A DNA stretch of 37,492 nucleotides from a virus, in IMG/VR virus record IMGVR_UViG_3300025809_000051, positions 1 to 37,492 of that record; one strand, 5' to 3'. The notes beneath the pieces were generated by a model. It was not told the origin of the DNA. It searched no databases and saw only the letters and a list, made by a program, of their open reading frames with translations. Made by a program: the position numbers and the translations under genes. Positions 1 through 8,956 of this stretch are shown here, one piece after another. Position 1 is the stretch's first letter. Every line of letters begins with the position of its first letter.

Positions 1-516
1 TTTGTAAATAGATTAGCTAGAGTAGTAGAAATACCTAAAGCTTTTAATACTGGTATTGATGTTGGTGATATAATTGTTATACACCAAAACGTGTTTAGAG
101 TATTCTATGACATGAGAGGAGAAAAAAAGAAAAGTAGATCTTGGTTCAAAGATGATTTATATTTTTGTGCTATAGATCAAATCTATTTATATAATAAAGG
201 TGACAAGTGGAAGTCTTTTGGAGACAGATGCTTTATTTCACCTATAAAAGATACAGAGTCTTTAACGTTAGATAAAGAAAAAAGCCTTGTTGGTATATTA
301 AAATATGACAATAGCTCCTTAAACGCGCTAGGAATCAACTCAGGAGACTTAGTTGGTTATACGCCGAATGGAGAATGGGAGTTTTTAGTTGACGGTAAAA
401 GATTATACTGTATGAAATCTAATGATATCGTAATTAAATATGAACACCAAGGAAACGAAGTTGAATATAATCCAAGCTGGGCAGAGAGCAGTGGAGGAGT
501 TAATCAAAGTAGCTAA
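1..516 (+). CDS. Conserved phage protein, 5' end outside window; possibly GroES-like
   Basis: The reading frame is open from the first base of the window, so this is a C-terminal fragment of about 171 residues. A GTG at 91 is only an internal codon, because coding-like sequence (VGDIIVIHQNVFRVFYD) runs through it. The early part, with 'GDIIVIHQNVFR' followed by a charged loop and 'DLYFCAIDQIYLY', recalls the beta-barrel of co-chaperonin GroES/gp31-like proteins, but I see no decisive motif and hold that as a weak guess. The C-terminal half (GDLVGYTPNGEWEFLVDGKR) looks like a second small beta domain. Its last 77 bases overlap the next gene in another frame, which suggests the two are translated from one message. 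Coding is well supported; function is not. Confidence 0.75.
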   Translation, partial: FVNRLARVVEIPKAFNTGIDVGDIIVIHQNVFRVFYDMRGEKKKSRSWFKDDLYFCAIDQIYLYNKGDKWKSFGDRCFISPIKDTESLTLDKEKSLVGILKYDNSSLNALGINSGDLVGYTPNGEWEFLVDGKRLYCMKSNDIVIKYEHQGNEVEYNPSWAESSGGVNQSS

Positions 517-715
517 AGAAGCTATTGTTGATTCAGATGACGATATATCAGCAGATAGATTAAAAAACGCTGCAGCTACAAAAAAGCTAGCTATATTTGA
601 TGCGTTTGAAATACTAAATAGAATAGAAGCTGAAGAGAATATGTTAAATGAAAAACCAGTGGAGGTTAAAGAAGAGAAATCTTTTAGAGGCTTTGCAGAA
701 GGGAGATCTAAATAA
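440..715 (+). CDS. Putative terminase small subunit
   Basis: A 91-residue, highly charged, helix-rich protein lies directly before the large terminase and overlaps its ATG by one base (TAATG). Position, size and the helical core (QAGQRAVEELIKVAKEAI, then ADRLKNAAATKKLAIFDAF) fit the small terminase subunit, which recognises the packaging site and feeds DNA to the large subunit. No helix-turn-helix can be assigned with certainty. The start at 440 lies inside the preceding gene, giving a 77-base overlap. I keep it because residues encoded within the overlap continue the same helix without a break. The function rests mainly on position; it could also be a terminase accessory factor. Confidence 0.6.
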   Translation: MNTKETKLNIIQAGQRAVEELIKVAKEAIVDSDDDISADRLKNAAATKKLAIFDAFEILNRIEAEENMLNEKPVEVKEEKSFRGFAEGRSK

Positions 716-2925
716 TGTACGAGCAGACTTTATATAAAGTATTGAAAGACCACATAAAGCCTAAGGTTTTAAAGAGAACTAACAGGTATAAAAAGTGGGA
801 GTACGGTTACAACCAGGAACACGATATGGTTGTTATAAGTAAAACCGGAGAGATAGGTGATATTTATGAAATACAAGATTTAAAAATAGCTTTGCCAAAA
901 GCTGAAAATGTACATACATTTGAAGAGGACAGGTGGAAGCACACTGAATACCCAAAGGAGCTTAGTAGAATCAAATCAGTATTTGATTGGGAAGAATACC
1001 CTTTGGACTTTAAAGAAAAATGGTATGATTACATTGATGAAGAATTTAATAGAAGAGAACAAGGCTTTTGGTTCTATAATAAGGGTTTGGCTACTTACAT
1101 TACTGGTACTAACTATATGTACTTGCAGTGGAGCAAAATTGACGTTGGGCAGCCAGACTTTAGGGAATCAAATAGACTATTCTACATATTCTGGGAAGCT
1201 TGTAAAGCCGATCCGCGCTGCTACGGCATGTGCTACCTTAAAAATAGACGGTCAGGTTTTTCATTTATGGCAAGTGGGGAAACGGTTAACCAAGCAACAA
1301 TATCTACAGATTCACGCTTTGGTATACTCTCGAAATCTGGACCCGATGCAAAGAAGATGTTTACTGACAAAGTTGTCCCAATATCAGTTAACTATCCCTT
1401 CTTCTTCAAACCAATACAAGACGGTATGGACAGGCCGAAGACAGAACTCGCGTACAGAGTACCAGCATCAAAGTTCACAAGGCGTAAACTCGATTCAAAC
1501 GAGAAGCTACAGGAAATTACCGGCCTCGACACAACGATCGATTGGAAGAACACAGGGGACAACTCATATGACGGTGAGAAATTAAAACTACTAGTACACG
1601 ATGAAAGTGGAAAATGGGAGAGACCAACAAATATATTAAACAACTGGAGAGTAACAAGAACCTGTCTAAGACTTGGATCTAGAATTATAGGTAAGTGTAT
1701 GATGGGATCAACATCTAATGCTTTAGACAAAGGAGGCGATAACTTTAAAAAACTTTACAATGATTCAGACGTTACACAAAGAAACGCCAATGGACAGACT
1801 CGCTCAGGATTATATTCTTTGTTCATACCTATGGAATGGAACTACGAAGGCTACATTGATTCTTATGGCTTTCCTGTATTCAATACACCAAAAAAAGAAG
1901 TAGTAGGTCCTTTTGGAGATGCTATAACACAAGGAGTAATAGAATATTGGAACAATGAAGTTGAAGGTCTTAAAAGCGATCAAGACGGTTTAAATGAATT
2001 TTATAGACAATTTCCGCGTACAACTAAACACGCATTTAGAGACGAGTCTAAAGAATCTTTATTTAACCTAACAAAAATATACGAGCAAATAGATTTCAAT
2101 GAAGATCTTAAAAACTCAATATCAGTTACTCAAGGAAGCTTTCAATGGGAGAACGGGGTTAAAGATACAAAGGTTATGTTTGTGCCAAATAAAAATGGTA
2201 GATTCAGAGTTTCCTGGATTCCACCTTTAAATCTCCAAAATCGTGTGATAATAAAGGGTGGACTTAAATATCCAGGTAATGAGCACTGCGGAGCTTTTGG
2301 CTGTGATAGCTACGATATATCAGGTACAGTTGATAAAAGAGGATCAAATGGATCTTTACACGGTTTAACTAAGTTTAGCATGGAGGATGTGCCTCCGAAT
2401 CATTTTTTTTTAGAATATATAGCTAGACCACAAACCGCTGAAATATTTTTTGAAGATGTTTTAATGGCTTTGGTTTTTTATGGTATGCCAATACTTGCAG
2501 AGAATAATAAGCCTAGATTATTATATCATTTAAAAAGAAGAGGCTATAGAAAGTTCTCTATAAATAGACCAGATAAAAAATATAATAAATTATCAGTAAC
2601 AGAAAGAGAGCTTGGTGGAATACCAAATTCAAGTGAAGATATAAAACAAGCACACGCCGCTGCAATTGAATCTTATATAGAGGATTTTGTAGGTTTAAAA
2701 ACTACAGGCTACGGTGATATGTACTTTCAAAGAACATTAGAAGACTGGGCAAAGTTCAATATAAACAACAGAACAAAGCATGATGCTTCTATTAGTTCTG
2801 GTTTAGCATTAATGGCTTGTAATAAAAATAGATACGCTCCGTCTGCTCCAGTTAGAAGAGAAGCTGTAGATTTAGGAATTAAAAAATACGACAACAAAGG
2901 TGTCACATCAAAAATAATAAGTTAA
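715..2925 (+). CDS. terL: Terminase large subunit (packaging ATPase-nuclease)
   Basis: At 736 residues this is the motor that pumps DNA into the prohead and cuts the concatemer. The N-terminal ATPase has a deviant Walker A at K176-NRRSGFS-183: the lysine is at the start of the loop and phenylalanine sits where the usual GK lysine would be, as in lambda gpA (KSARVGYS). Walker B with the catalytic acid is LLVHDESGKW (D296, E297), and the coupling motif is near MMGSTSNA. The C-terminal RNase H-like nuclease begins around 'FGCDSYD', with D531 and D534 as candidate metal ligands. The gene overlaps the small subunit by one base and abuts the portal gene (stop codon then ATG). Bases about 1190-1570 use clearly different codons (ctc, tcg, acg, ccg, ggc) from the rest of the gene. 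The call is firm. Confidence 0.93.
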   Translation: MYEQTLYKVLKDHIKPKVLKRTNRYKKWEYGYNQEHDMVVISKTGEIGDIYEIQDLKIALPKAENVHTFEEDRWKHTEYPKELSRIKSVFDWEEYPLDFKEKWYDYIDEEFNRREQGFWFYNKGLATYITGTNYMYLQWSKIDVGQPDFRESNRLFYIFWEACKADPRCYGMCYLKNRRSGFSFMASGETVNQATISTDSRFGILSKSGPDAKKMFTDKVVPISVNYPFFFKPIQDGMDRPKTELAYRVPASKFTRRKLDSNEKLQEITGLDTTIDWKNTGDNSYDGEKLKLLVHDESGKWERPTNILNNWRVTRTCLRLGSRIIGKCMMGSTSNALDKGGDNFKKLYNDSDVTQRNANGQTRSGLYSLFIPMEWNYEGYIDSYGFPVFNTPKKEVVGPFGDAITQGVIEYWNNEVEGLKSDQDGLNEFYRQFPRTTKHAFRDESKESLFNLTKIYEQIDFNEDLKNSISVTQGSFQWENGVKDTKVMFVPNKNGRFRVSWIPPLNLQNRVIIKGGLKYPGNEHCGAFGCDSYDISGTVDKRGSNGSLHGLTKFSMEDVPPNHFFLEYIARPQTAEIFFEDVLMALVFYGMPILAENNKPRLLYHLKRRGYRKFSINRPDKKYNKLSVTERELGGIPNSSEDIKQAHAAAIESYIEDFVGLKTTGYGDMYFQRTLEDWAKFNINNRTKHDASISSGLALMACNKNRYAPSAPVRREAVDLGIKKYDNKGVTSKIIS

Positions 2926-5313
2926 ATGGGTATATACACTAACACCAATAGCGCTTTTCCAAGCCAAGTAGTAAGCGACGCTGAAAAAGCTAGCTGGGAA
3001 TACGGAACTCAAGTTGCTCAAGCAATAGAGTATGAGTGGTTTGACCAAGGGCGATCTGGAGGTAATAGATATCTAACTAATTGGAATAATTTCCATTCGT
3101 TAAGACTTTACGCTAGAGGTGAACAGCCTGTACAAAAATATAAAGATGAATTATCTATTAACGGTGATTTGTCTTATCTTAATTTAGACTGGAAACCAGT
3201 ACCTATTTTATCTAAGTTCGTAGACATAGTAGTTAACGGTATATCACAAAAGTCTTACGACATAAAAGCTTACTCTCAAGATCCTAGCTCAGTTAAAAGA
3301 AGAACTGAATATGCAAGCAAGCTTCAAGAAGATATGGTTGCTAAAGAATATTTAGATAGTTTAAAGCAAACATTAGGTATTGACTTACATCAATCACCAA
3401 GTGGAGTTGTAGTTCCAGAATCTAAAGAAGAGCTTGAACTACATATGCAGCTTAGTTACAAGCAGTCAATTGAAATAGCAGAAGAAGAAGCTATATCAAC
3501 TGTATTTGCTCAAAATAAATACGATCTTGTAAGACGTAGGTTAAATATGGATCTTACAACTATTGGTATTGCTGCTGGTAAAACTAACTTTAATACAGCT
3601 GAAGGAATTACTGTTGATTACGTTGATCCTGCTTATATGGTTTACTCATATACAGAAGATCCAAACTTTGAGGATATATATTATGTAGGCGAAGTAAAGT
3701 CTATAACAATACCAGAGCTTAAAAAAGAGTTTCCTGGTATATCAGAAGAAGAATTAAAGAAAATACAAGAAACACCTGGAAATAGACAATATATAACAGG
3801 TTGGGGTAATTACGATGAAAACACCGTACAAGTCATGTACTTTGAATACAAGACTTACCATAATCAAGTATTTAAAATAAAGCAAACAGATTCAGGTTTA
3901 TTAAAAGCTTTAGAAAAGCCAGATACATTTGATCCGCCTGAAAATGACAACTTTGAAAGAGTGTCTAGATCAATAGAGGTTTTATACACTGGCGCAAAAG
4001 TTTTAGGAACTAACACTATATTAGACTGGGGCTTAGCAGAGAACATGTCTAGACCAATGGCAGACACAACTAAGGTTGAAATGAATTACACGATATGTGC
4101 TCCTAGAATGTATAAGGGACGCATAGAGTCTGTTGTAAGTAAATGTATTGGGTTTGCAGATATGATTCAGCTAACACATCTTAAATTGCAACAGGTAATG
4201 TCTAGAATGGTACCAGATGGTGTCTACTTAGATATGGACGGTTTAGCTGAGGTTGATCTTGGAAATGGTACTAATTATAATCCTGCAGAGGCTTTGAATA
4301 TGTATTTCCAAACAGGTTCTATTGTAGGTAGATCAATGACGCAAGACGGTGATATGAATCCAGGTAAAGTACCTATTCAAGAACTTAATAGCTCAAGCGG
4401 CCTTGGTAAAATACAAGCGCTTATACAAACGTATCAATATTATTTACAAATGATACGCGATGTGACCGGATTAAACGAAGCTAGAGATGGAAGCTCACAA
4501 GATAAAAACTCTTTAGTAGGTCTTCAAAAAATGGCTGCTAACGCGTCTAACGTTGCAACTAGACATATTAAGCAAGCTAGTTTATATCTTACATTAAAGC
4601 TAGCGGAAAACGTGTCTCTTAAAATAGCAGATGCTTTATATTTCCCATTAACAGCTGAGTCGCTTAAAAATTCTATATCAACTTTTAACGTTGAAACATT
4701 ACAACAGGTTGTTGATTTAAACTTATATGACTTTGGTATATTCTTAGAATTAGAGCCAGATGATGAAGAGCAAGCTAAGTTAGAAGAGAATATACAGGTT
4801 GCATTGGGTCAAGGAGGTATAGACCTTGAAGACGCTATAGATTTAAGACAAATTAAAAATCTTAAACTAGCCAACCAAATGCTTAAGGTTAAGCGTAAGC
4901 AAAAAGCTATTCAAGATCAAGCTAACCAACAGGCTAACATTCAAGCTCAAGCCGCTGCTCAAGCAGAGACTGCAGAAAAAACAGCGATGGCTGAAGTTCA
5001 AAAGCAAGAAGCTATATCAGGTTCTAAAGTTCAGTACGAACAAGCTAGAACTCAAATGGAAATAAACAAAATGCAAATAGCAGCTGATTTAGAAAAAATT
5101 AAAATGCAGCAAAAGTTTGAATACGATATGCAACTAAAGCAAATTGAAGTTCAAGCTATGCAGCAAAAAGAATCAGCTATAGAAGATAGAAAAGATAAAC
5201 GTAGCAAAATGGAAGCTACACAACAAAGTGAAATGATAAGCCAAAGACAAAACGATAGCTTACCTAAAGACTTTGAAAACGAACCCGATATGGGTATGCA
5301 AGCTTTCATGTAG
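2926..5313 (+). CDS. Portal protein
   Basis: A 795-residue protein starts on the base after the terminase stop codon, the normal place for the portal, which forms the dodecameric ring for DNA entry and exit and binds the terminase. The body is mixed alpha/beta with a long central region. From about residue 640 onward it becomes almost entirely Gln/Ala/Lys/Glu-rich helix (for example QANQQANIQAQAAAQAETAE, then IQMQQ- and QKES-type runs), predicting a long coiled coil at the barrel or crown end. The size is at the large end for portals. The identification is by order, length and this architecture, not by a catalytic motif. The leader is A/T only (aataataagttaaATG), without a Shine-Dalgarno. Confidence 0.85.
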   Translation: MGIYTNTNSAFPSQVVSDAEKASWEYGTQVAQAIEYEWFDQGRSGGNRYLTNWNNFHSLRLYARGEQPVQKYKDELSINGDLSYLNLDWKPVPILSKFVDIVVNGISQKSYDIKAYSQDPSSVKRRTEYASKLQEDMVAKEYLDSLKQTLGIDLHQSPSGVVVPESKEELELHMQLSYKQSIEIAEEEAISTVFAQNKYDLVRRRLNMDLTTIGIAAGKTNFNTAEGITVDYVDPAYMVYSYTEDPNFEDIYYVGEVKSITIPELKKEFPGISEEELKKIQETPGNRQYITGWGNYDENTVQVMYFEYKTYHNQVFKIKQTDSGLLKALEKPDTFDPPENDNFERVSRSIEVLYTGAKVLGTNTILDWGLAENMSRPMADTTKVEMNYTICAPRMYKGRIESVVSKCIGFADMIQLTHLKLQQVMSRMVPDGVYLDMDGLAEVDLGNGTNYNPAEALNMYFQTGSIVGRSMTQDGDMNPGKVPIQELNSSSGLGKIQALIQTYQYYLQMIRDVTGLNEARDGSSQDKNSLVGLQKMAANASNVATRHIKQASLYLTLKLAENVSLKIADALYFPLTAESLKNSISTFNVETLQQVVDLNLYDFGIFLELEPDDEEQAKLEENIQVALGQGGIDLEDAIDLRQIKNLKLANQMLKVKRKQKAIQDQANQQANIQAQAAAQAETAEKTAMAEVQKQEAISGSKVQYEQARTQMEINKMQIAADLEKIKMQQKFEYDMQLKQIEVQAMQQKESAIEDRKDKRSKMEATQQSEMISQRQNDSLPKDFENEPDMGMQAFM

Positions 5314-5324
5314 AAAGTAAACAA

Positions 5325-5344
5325 TTATTTAATTATATTATATT
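5325..5344 (+). promoter_or_regulatory. Repeated A/T leader motif, copy 1 (before scaffold gene)
   Basis: The 20 bases directly before the ATG at 5345 match the 20 bases directly before the ATG at 8113 at 18 positions (core tatttaattatatYatatt). Neither copy contains a Shine-Dalgarno. Because copy 2 lies beyond a transcription terminator, a late promoter or a leader controlling translation is plausible. This is inference; low complexity may explain part of the match. Confidence 0.4.
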
Positions 5345-6526
5345 ATGTCAGAAGTAAAAACAAATGAACCTGTTAAGCAGGAAGGTGAGTTTAAAATTAA
5401 AAAGAAAACTCCAAAAAAATTAACAACACCAAGCAGTGAACCTGTTAAAGTTAACATCAAAGAACCTTTAGTAGAGGTTCCAGCAGAGGTTACCAAGGTG
5501 GTAATACCAAAAGAAGATGCCATTCAAATCGGAGAAACAAAGGAAGTTCTTGTGGAAGAACCATCCGGAGATAGCACTCAGGTGGGAGAACAAGTACAAG
5601 AGCCCGTCAAAGATGCTGAAGAGTTTACACCAATCAAAGAAGTTGAAGTAGCTAAAGTAGAAGCTGAAGTTAAAGAAGCTCTAAGAGATGAAAAAGTTTT
5701 AGGTAAACAATTACCTGAAAACATTGAAAAACTAGTTAGCTTTATGGAAGAAACTGGTGGAACAATTGAAGATTACACAAGGCTTAATGCCGATTACTCT
5801 AATGTAGATGAAAAAACATTGTTAAAAGAGTATTACAAAAAAAATAAACCTTATTTAGATAATTCAGATGTTGAACTTCTTTTAGAAGATTTTGACTATG
5901 ACGAAGACCTAGAAGAGGAAAGAGATATACGTAAGAAAAAACTTGCGTTTAAAGAAGAAGTTGCAAAAGCAAAAGGTTTTTTAGAGGAAACGAAAAACAA
6001 ATATTACGATGAAATCAAGTTGAGATCAAACGTAAATCCTGATTCTCAAAAAGCAATTGACTTTTTCAACCGATATAACAAGCAGCAAGAAGTAGCTGAG
6101 CAACAACATTCACAGTTTCAAGAAAGTACTAAACAACTTTTCAACGATGATTTCGAAGGTTTCGATATTAAAGTCGGTGACAAGAGCTATAAGTACAACA
6201 TTCAAAACCGTGAAAAAGTTGCAGAAAACCAATCAAATATTAACAACCTTGTCGGGAAGTTCCTAGACTCTGATGGTAATGTTAGTGACACGAAAGGTTA
6301 TCACAAAGCTATGTACGCAGCTGACAACGTAGATAAAATTGCCTCTCATTTTTATGAGCAAGGAAAAGCTGACGCCGTTAAAGACGTTATGAGCAAATCA
6401 AAAAACCTAAGTGACACCAAAGCTAGGTCTCAACAAGGTGATGTGTTTGTAAACGGGTTTAAAGTTAAAGCTATTTCAGGTAGTGATTCTTCGAAATTAA
6501 AAATAAAAACAAGAAAATTTAACTAA
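5345..6526 (+). CDS. Scaffold-like acidic head-assembly protein
   Basis: A 393-residue protein between portal and major capsid protein, the standard place for a scaffolding protein that shapes the prohead and is later lost. It is strongly acidic and helical. The first ~120 residues are low-complexity Glu/Val/Pro/Lys, followed by a Glu-Asp rich helical middle (for example LLLEDFDYDEDLEEERDIRK) and long Lys/Glu/Gln helices around 190-270. The C-terminus turns basic (SKLKIKTRKFN), as expected for a scaffold tail that docks onto capsid subunits. No protease active site is visible. The role is inferred from position and composition. A repeated A/T leader motif lies immediately upstream. Confidence 0.7.
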   Translation: MSEVKTNEPVKQEGEFKIKKKTPKKLTTPSSEPVKVNIKEPLVEVPAEVTKVVIPKEDAIQIGETKEVLVEEPSGDSTQVGEQVQEPVKDAEEFTPIKEVEVAKVEAEVKEALRDEKVLGKQLPENIEKLVSFMEETGGTIEDYTRLNADYSNVDEKTLLKEYYKKNKPYLDNSDVELLLEDFDYDEDLEEERDIRKKKLAFKEEVAKAKGFLEETKNKYYDEIKLRSNVNPDSQKAIDFFNRYNKQQEVAEQQHSQFQESTKQLFNDDFEGFDIKVGDKSYKYNIQNREKVAENQSNINNLVGKFLDSDGNVSDTKGYHKAMYAADNVDKIASHFYEQGKADAVKDVMSKSKNLSDTKARSQQGDVFVNGFKVKAISGSDSSKLKIKTRKFN

Positions 6527-6541
6527 AAAAAACAAACAATT

Positions 6542-7990
6542 ATGAGTTTAACTCCTCAATTTGGGTCTATTGTCCCATCTCAAGTACAAGCTTTGTTGCC
6601 ATCTAACTACTTACAGTTTAACAATGGCGCAAATGACTTCGCACAACAGTACTTACCTGAAATCTACGAACAAGAAGTAGAGCGTTACGGAAACAGAACT
6701 TTATCTGGATTCTTACGTATGGTAGGAGCTGAAATGCCAATGACTTCTGATCAAGTAATTTGGTCTGAACAAAATAGATTACACATCTCTTACGCAGGCG
6801 TTGGTTCTGGAGCAGATGGTGGTGGACCAGGTGCTACTGACAACGTTTTAACTGTTGGAGGTGCTGACACTAATGTAATTTCTATTTCTGATACAATCGT
6901 TGTATTAGATCCTGCTACTGGATTAGAAGATAAAGGATATATTACTGGATCAACTACAGGTGTAGGTGGAAATGTAACTTACCAATCTTATACAAACGTT
7001 GGACTTATTGCTCAAGGATTCACTAATACAGGTCTTAAGATCTTTGTATATGGTTCTGATTACGCAAAAGGTTCTAACTTAGCTGGTGTAGCTGCAGGAG
7101 CTGGTGCTCAAGCCGCTAACACAAGAGTAAGTGTTGATCCTTCTTTCACACAATATTCTAACTCTCCAATCATTATCCGTAACCAATATACAGTATCTGG
7201 TTCTGATATGGCACAAATCGGATGGGTTGAAGTTGCAACTGAAGACGGAACATCTGGTTACCTATGGTATTTAAAAGCTGAATCTGAAACTCGTTTACGT
7301 TTTGAAGATTACTTAGAAATGTCAATGGTAGAAGGTGAATACAACCAAGTTGGTGCGACTGCTGGAACAAACCCTGGAACACAAGGTTTATTCTCTGCTA
7401 TCCAAACTCGTGGTAACGTAGAAGTAGGATTTACTGCTGCTGCTGGACTTGATGAATTTGATGCTATCCTTAAGAATTTAGATACTCAAGGAGCTATTGA
7501 AGAAAACATGTTATTCTTACAAAGACAAACATCTTTAGATTTTGATGATATGCTAGCTGCAATCTCTGGTGGAACTGCCGGTGGTACTGCTTTTGGTTTA
7601 TTTGAAAACTCAGAAGAAATGGCTTTGAATTTAGGATTTAGCGGTTTCCGTAGAGGATCTTACGATTTCTATAAGACTGACTGGAAATACTTAAATGACG
7701 CTTCTACTCGTGGAGGTATTGTAGGTATCAATTCCGTTGAAGGTGTATTAGTACCTGCTGGAACTTCTACAGTTTACGATCAAATCTTAGGAACTAACAT
7801 TCGTCGACCATTCTTACACGTGCGATACAGAGCTTCACAAGCTGATGATCGTCGTATGAAGTCTTGGTTAACTGGTTCTGCTGGTGGCGCTTATACTTCA
7901 ACTCTTGATGCTATGGAAGTAAACTTCCTATCTGAAAGATGTTTAGTAACTCAAGCTGCTAACAACTTTGTACTTTTCAAAGGAATCTAA
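6542..7990 (+). CDS. Major capsid protein (HK97-type, inferred)
   Basis: A 482-residue protein following the scaffold gene. The first ~60 residues hold the YLPEIYEQEVERYGNRTLSGF segment, then come long Gly/Thr/Ala-rich beta sections and a final segment ending NNFVLFKGI. This pattern and place fit the HK97-fold capsid subunit of marine tailed phages. Codon choice differs from the flanking genes: many CGT arginines, TTC, TAC and AAC codons, where neighbours mostly use AGA, TTT, TAT and AAT. Such bias is usual for the most highly expressed virion gene. It is followed at once by the strongest terminator in the window, which would separate capsid from connector/tail transcription. Confidence 0.85.
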   Translation: MSLTPQFGSIVPSQVQALLPSNYLQFNNGANDFAQQYLPEIYEQEVERYGNRTLSGFLRMVGAEMPMTSDQVIWSEQNRLHISYAGVGSGADGGGPGATDNVLTVGGADTNVISISDTIVVLDPATGLEDKGYITGSTTGVGGNVTYQSYTNVGLIAQGFTNTGLKIFVYGSDYAKGSNLAGVAAGAGAQAANTRVSVDPSFTQYSNSPIIIRNQYTVSGSDMAQIGWVEVATEDGTSGYLWYLKAESETRLRFEDYLEMSMVEGEYNQVGATAGTNPGTQGLFSAIQTRGNVEVGFTAAAGLDEFDAILKNLDTQGAIEENMLFLQRQTSLDFDDMLAAISGGTAGGTAFGLFENSEEMALNLGFSGFRRGSYDFYKTDWKYLNDASTRGGIVGINSVEGVLVPAGTSTVYDQILGTNIRRPFLHVRYRASQADDRRMKSWLTGSAGGAYTSTLDAMEVNFLSERCLVTQAANNFVLFKGI

Positions 7991-8012
7991 TTGATTCAAC
8001 ATTAATAATAAT

Positions 8013-8037
8013 CCCTGCCTTCGGGTGGGGGTTTTTT
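8013..8037 (+). terminator. Rho-independent terminator after capsid gene
   Basis: A seven-base-pair stem (ccctgcc / ggtgggg, with two G-T pairs) is closed by a TTCG tetraloop and followed by g then six T's, 23 bases after the capsid stop codon. Confidence 0.9.
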
Positions 8038-8040
8038 ATA

Positions 8041-8082
8041 TGACAATAGCCTATTACTATTTATATACTATGGCTAATGTCA
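8041..8082. promoter_or_regulatory. Intergenic inverted repeat
   Basis: Arms of 11 bases, tgacaatagcc (8041-8051) and ggctaatgtca (8072-8082), are complementary at 10 of 11 positions around a 20-base A/T spacer. It lies between the capsid terminator and the next gene with no T-run after it, so it is not a second terminator. It may be an operator or an RNA structure in the leader of the next gene; this is unproven. Confidence 0.45.
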
Positions 8083-8092
8083 CAATTTTAAA

Positions 8093-8112
8093 CTATTTAA
8101 TTATATCATATT
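8093..8112 (+). promoter_or_regulatory. Repeated A/T leader motif, copy 2
   Basis: It matches 5325-5344 at 18 of 20 positions and, like that copy, ends exactly at the ATG. As it lies downstream of a terminator and a dyad, it is the best candidate in the window for a late promoter or a shared translation leader. Confidence 0.4.
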
Positions 8113-8931
8113 ATGGCTAAAAAAGCTACAGCAGAAACAATTGAGGTTGCACCTCAAGAGGTAGCAGTTAAAACTGCACCAATCAAACCCACAAAACCAA
8201 CGTGGGAAATTAAAGATAGAGTTTACTATTTAAAAGGTAATAAAAATCCTTTAACTCTAACTATACCTAGTAAACATACAAGAAAACATTCGTTACTTTA
8301 TTTTGATGAAGAATCTGGAAAACAGAGGGAAATAAGATATGCAACGAATCAAGATTCTCCACTTGTAGATGAACAAAAAGGAGAATGTACCATGGGTCAT
8401 ATTAGATTTTCTAATGGAGATTTAAAAGTACCAAAAGCACAGCAAAACTTGCAAAAACTATTATCTTTGTATCACCCATTAAAAGGTAGAATATACGAAG
8501 AGTTTAGCGCAACAGAGGTAGCTGAAGACGAACTAGATGTTTTAGATCTTCAAATTGATGCTTTAAATGCTGCTAGACACATGGACATAGATCAAGCTGA
8601 GGCTATCTTACGTGTTGAAAAAGGATCTCAAGTAAATACTATGAGTTCTAAAGAACTTAAAAGAGATTTGTTGTTATTCGCTCGAAACAATCCTTCATTG
8701 TTTATTAACTTAGCTAATGACGAAAACGTTATGCTACGTAATTTTGCAATTAGAGCATCTGAAGCAGGTATAATTAACTTATCTCAAGATCAAAGAACAT
8801 TTACATGGGGATCAAATGGTAGAAAACTAATGAACGTTCCGTTTGACGAAAACCCTTACTCTGCATTTGCGGCTTTCTTAAAGACTGACGAAGGTGTAGA
8901 AATCTATAAGTCTATAGATAAAAAACTATAA
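8113..8931 (+). CDS. Conserved head/virion protein of unknown function
   Basis: A 272-residue protein between the major capsid protein and the connector genes. Residues 1-35 are a Lys/Ala/Pro-rich arm. Residues about 36-110 look like a small beta domain (VYYLKGNKNPLTLTIPSKHT), and the rest is helical with the acidic stretch EVAEDELDVLDLQIDALNAA. The middle (DIDQAEAILRVEKGSQVNTM, then ELKRDLLLFARNNPSLFINL) suggests packed helices. No enzyme motif is present. Position argues for a head-decoration or head-completion protein. It forms its own transcription segment, between the capsid terminator and a second hairpin at 8957. I do not recognise a named family. Confidence 0.75.
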   Translation: MAKKATAETIEVAPQEVAVKTAPIKPTKPTWEIKDRVYYLKGNKNPLTLTIPSKHTRKHSLLYFDEESGKQREIRYATNQDSPLVDEQKGECTMGHIRFSNGDLKVPKAQQNLQKLLSLYHPLKGRIYEEFSATEVAEDELDVLDLQIDALNAARHMDIDQAEAILRVEKGSQVNTMSSKELKRDLLLFARNNPSLFINLANDENVMLRNFAIRASEAGIINLSQDQRTFTWGSNGRKLMNVPFDENPYSAFAAFLKTDEGVEIYKSIDKKL

Positions 8932-8956
8932 AAACAAGTAATACTATATTGTAGTA

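Noticed and set aside
908-1585. 225-residue open frame on the + strand inside the terminase gene
   Set aside because: It lies wholly within the firm terminase frame and its translation has no recognisable features; it is explained by the unusual codon use there.
1392-1730. 112-residue open frame on the - strand within terminase
   Set aside because: Antisense shadow; no start context and no partner genes on that strand here.
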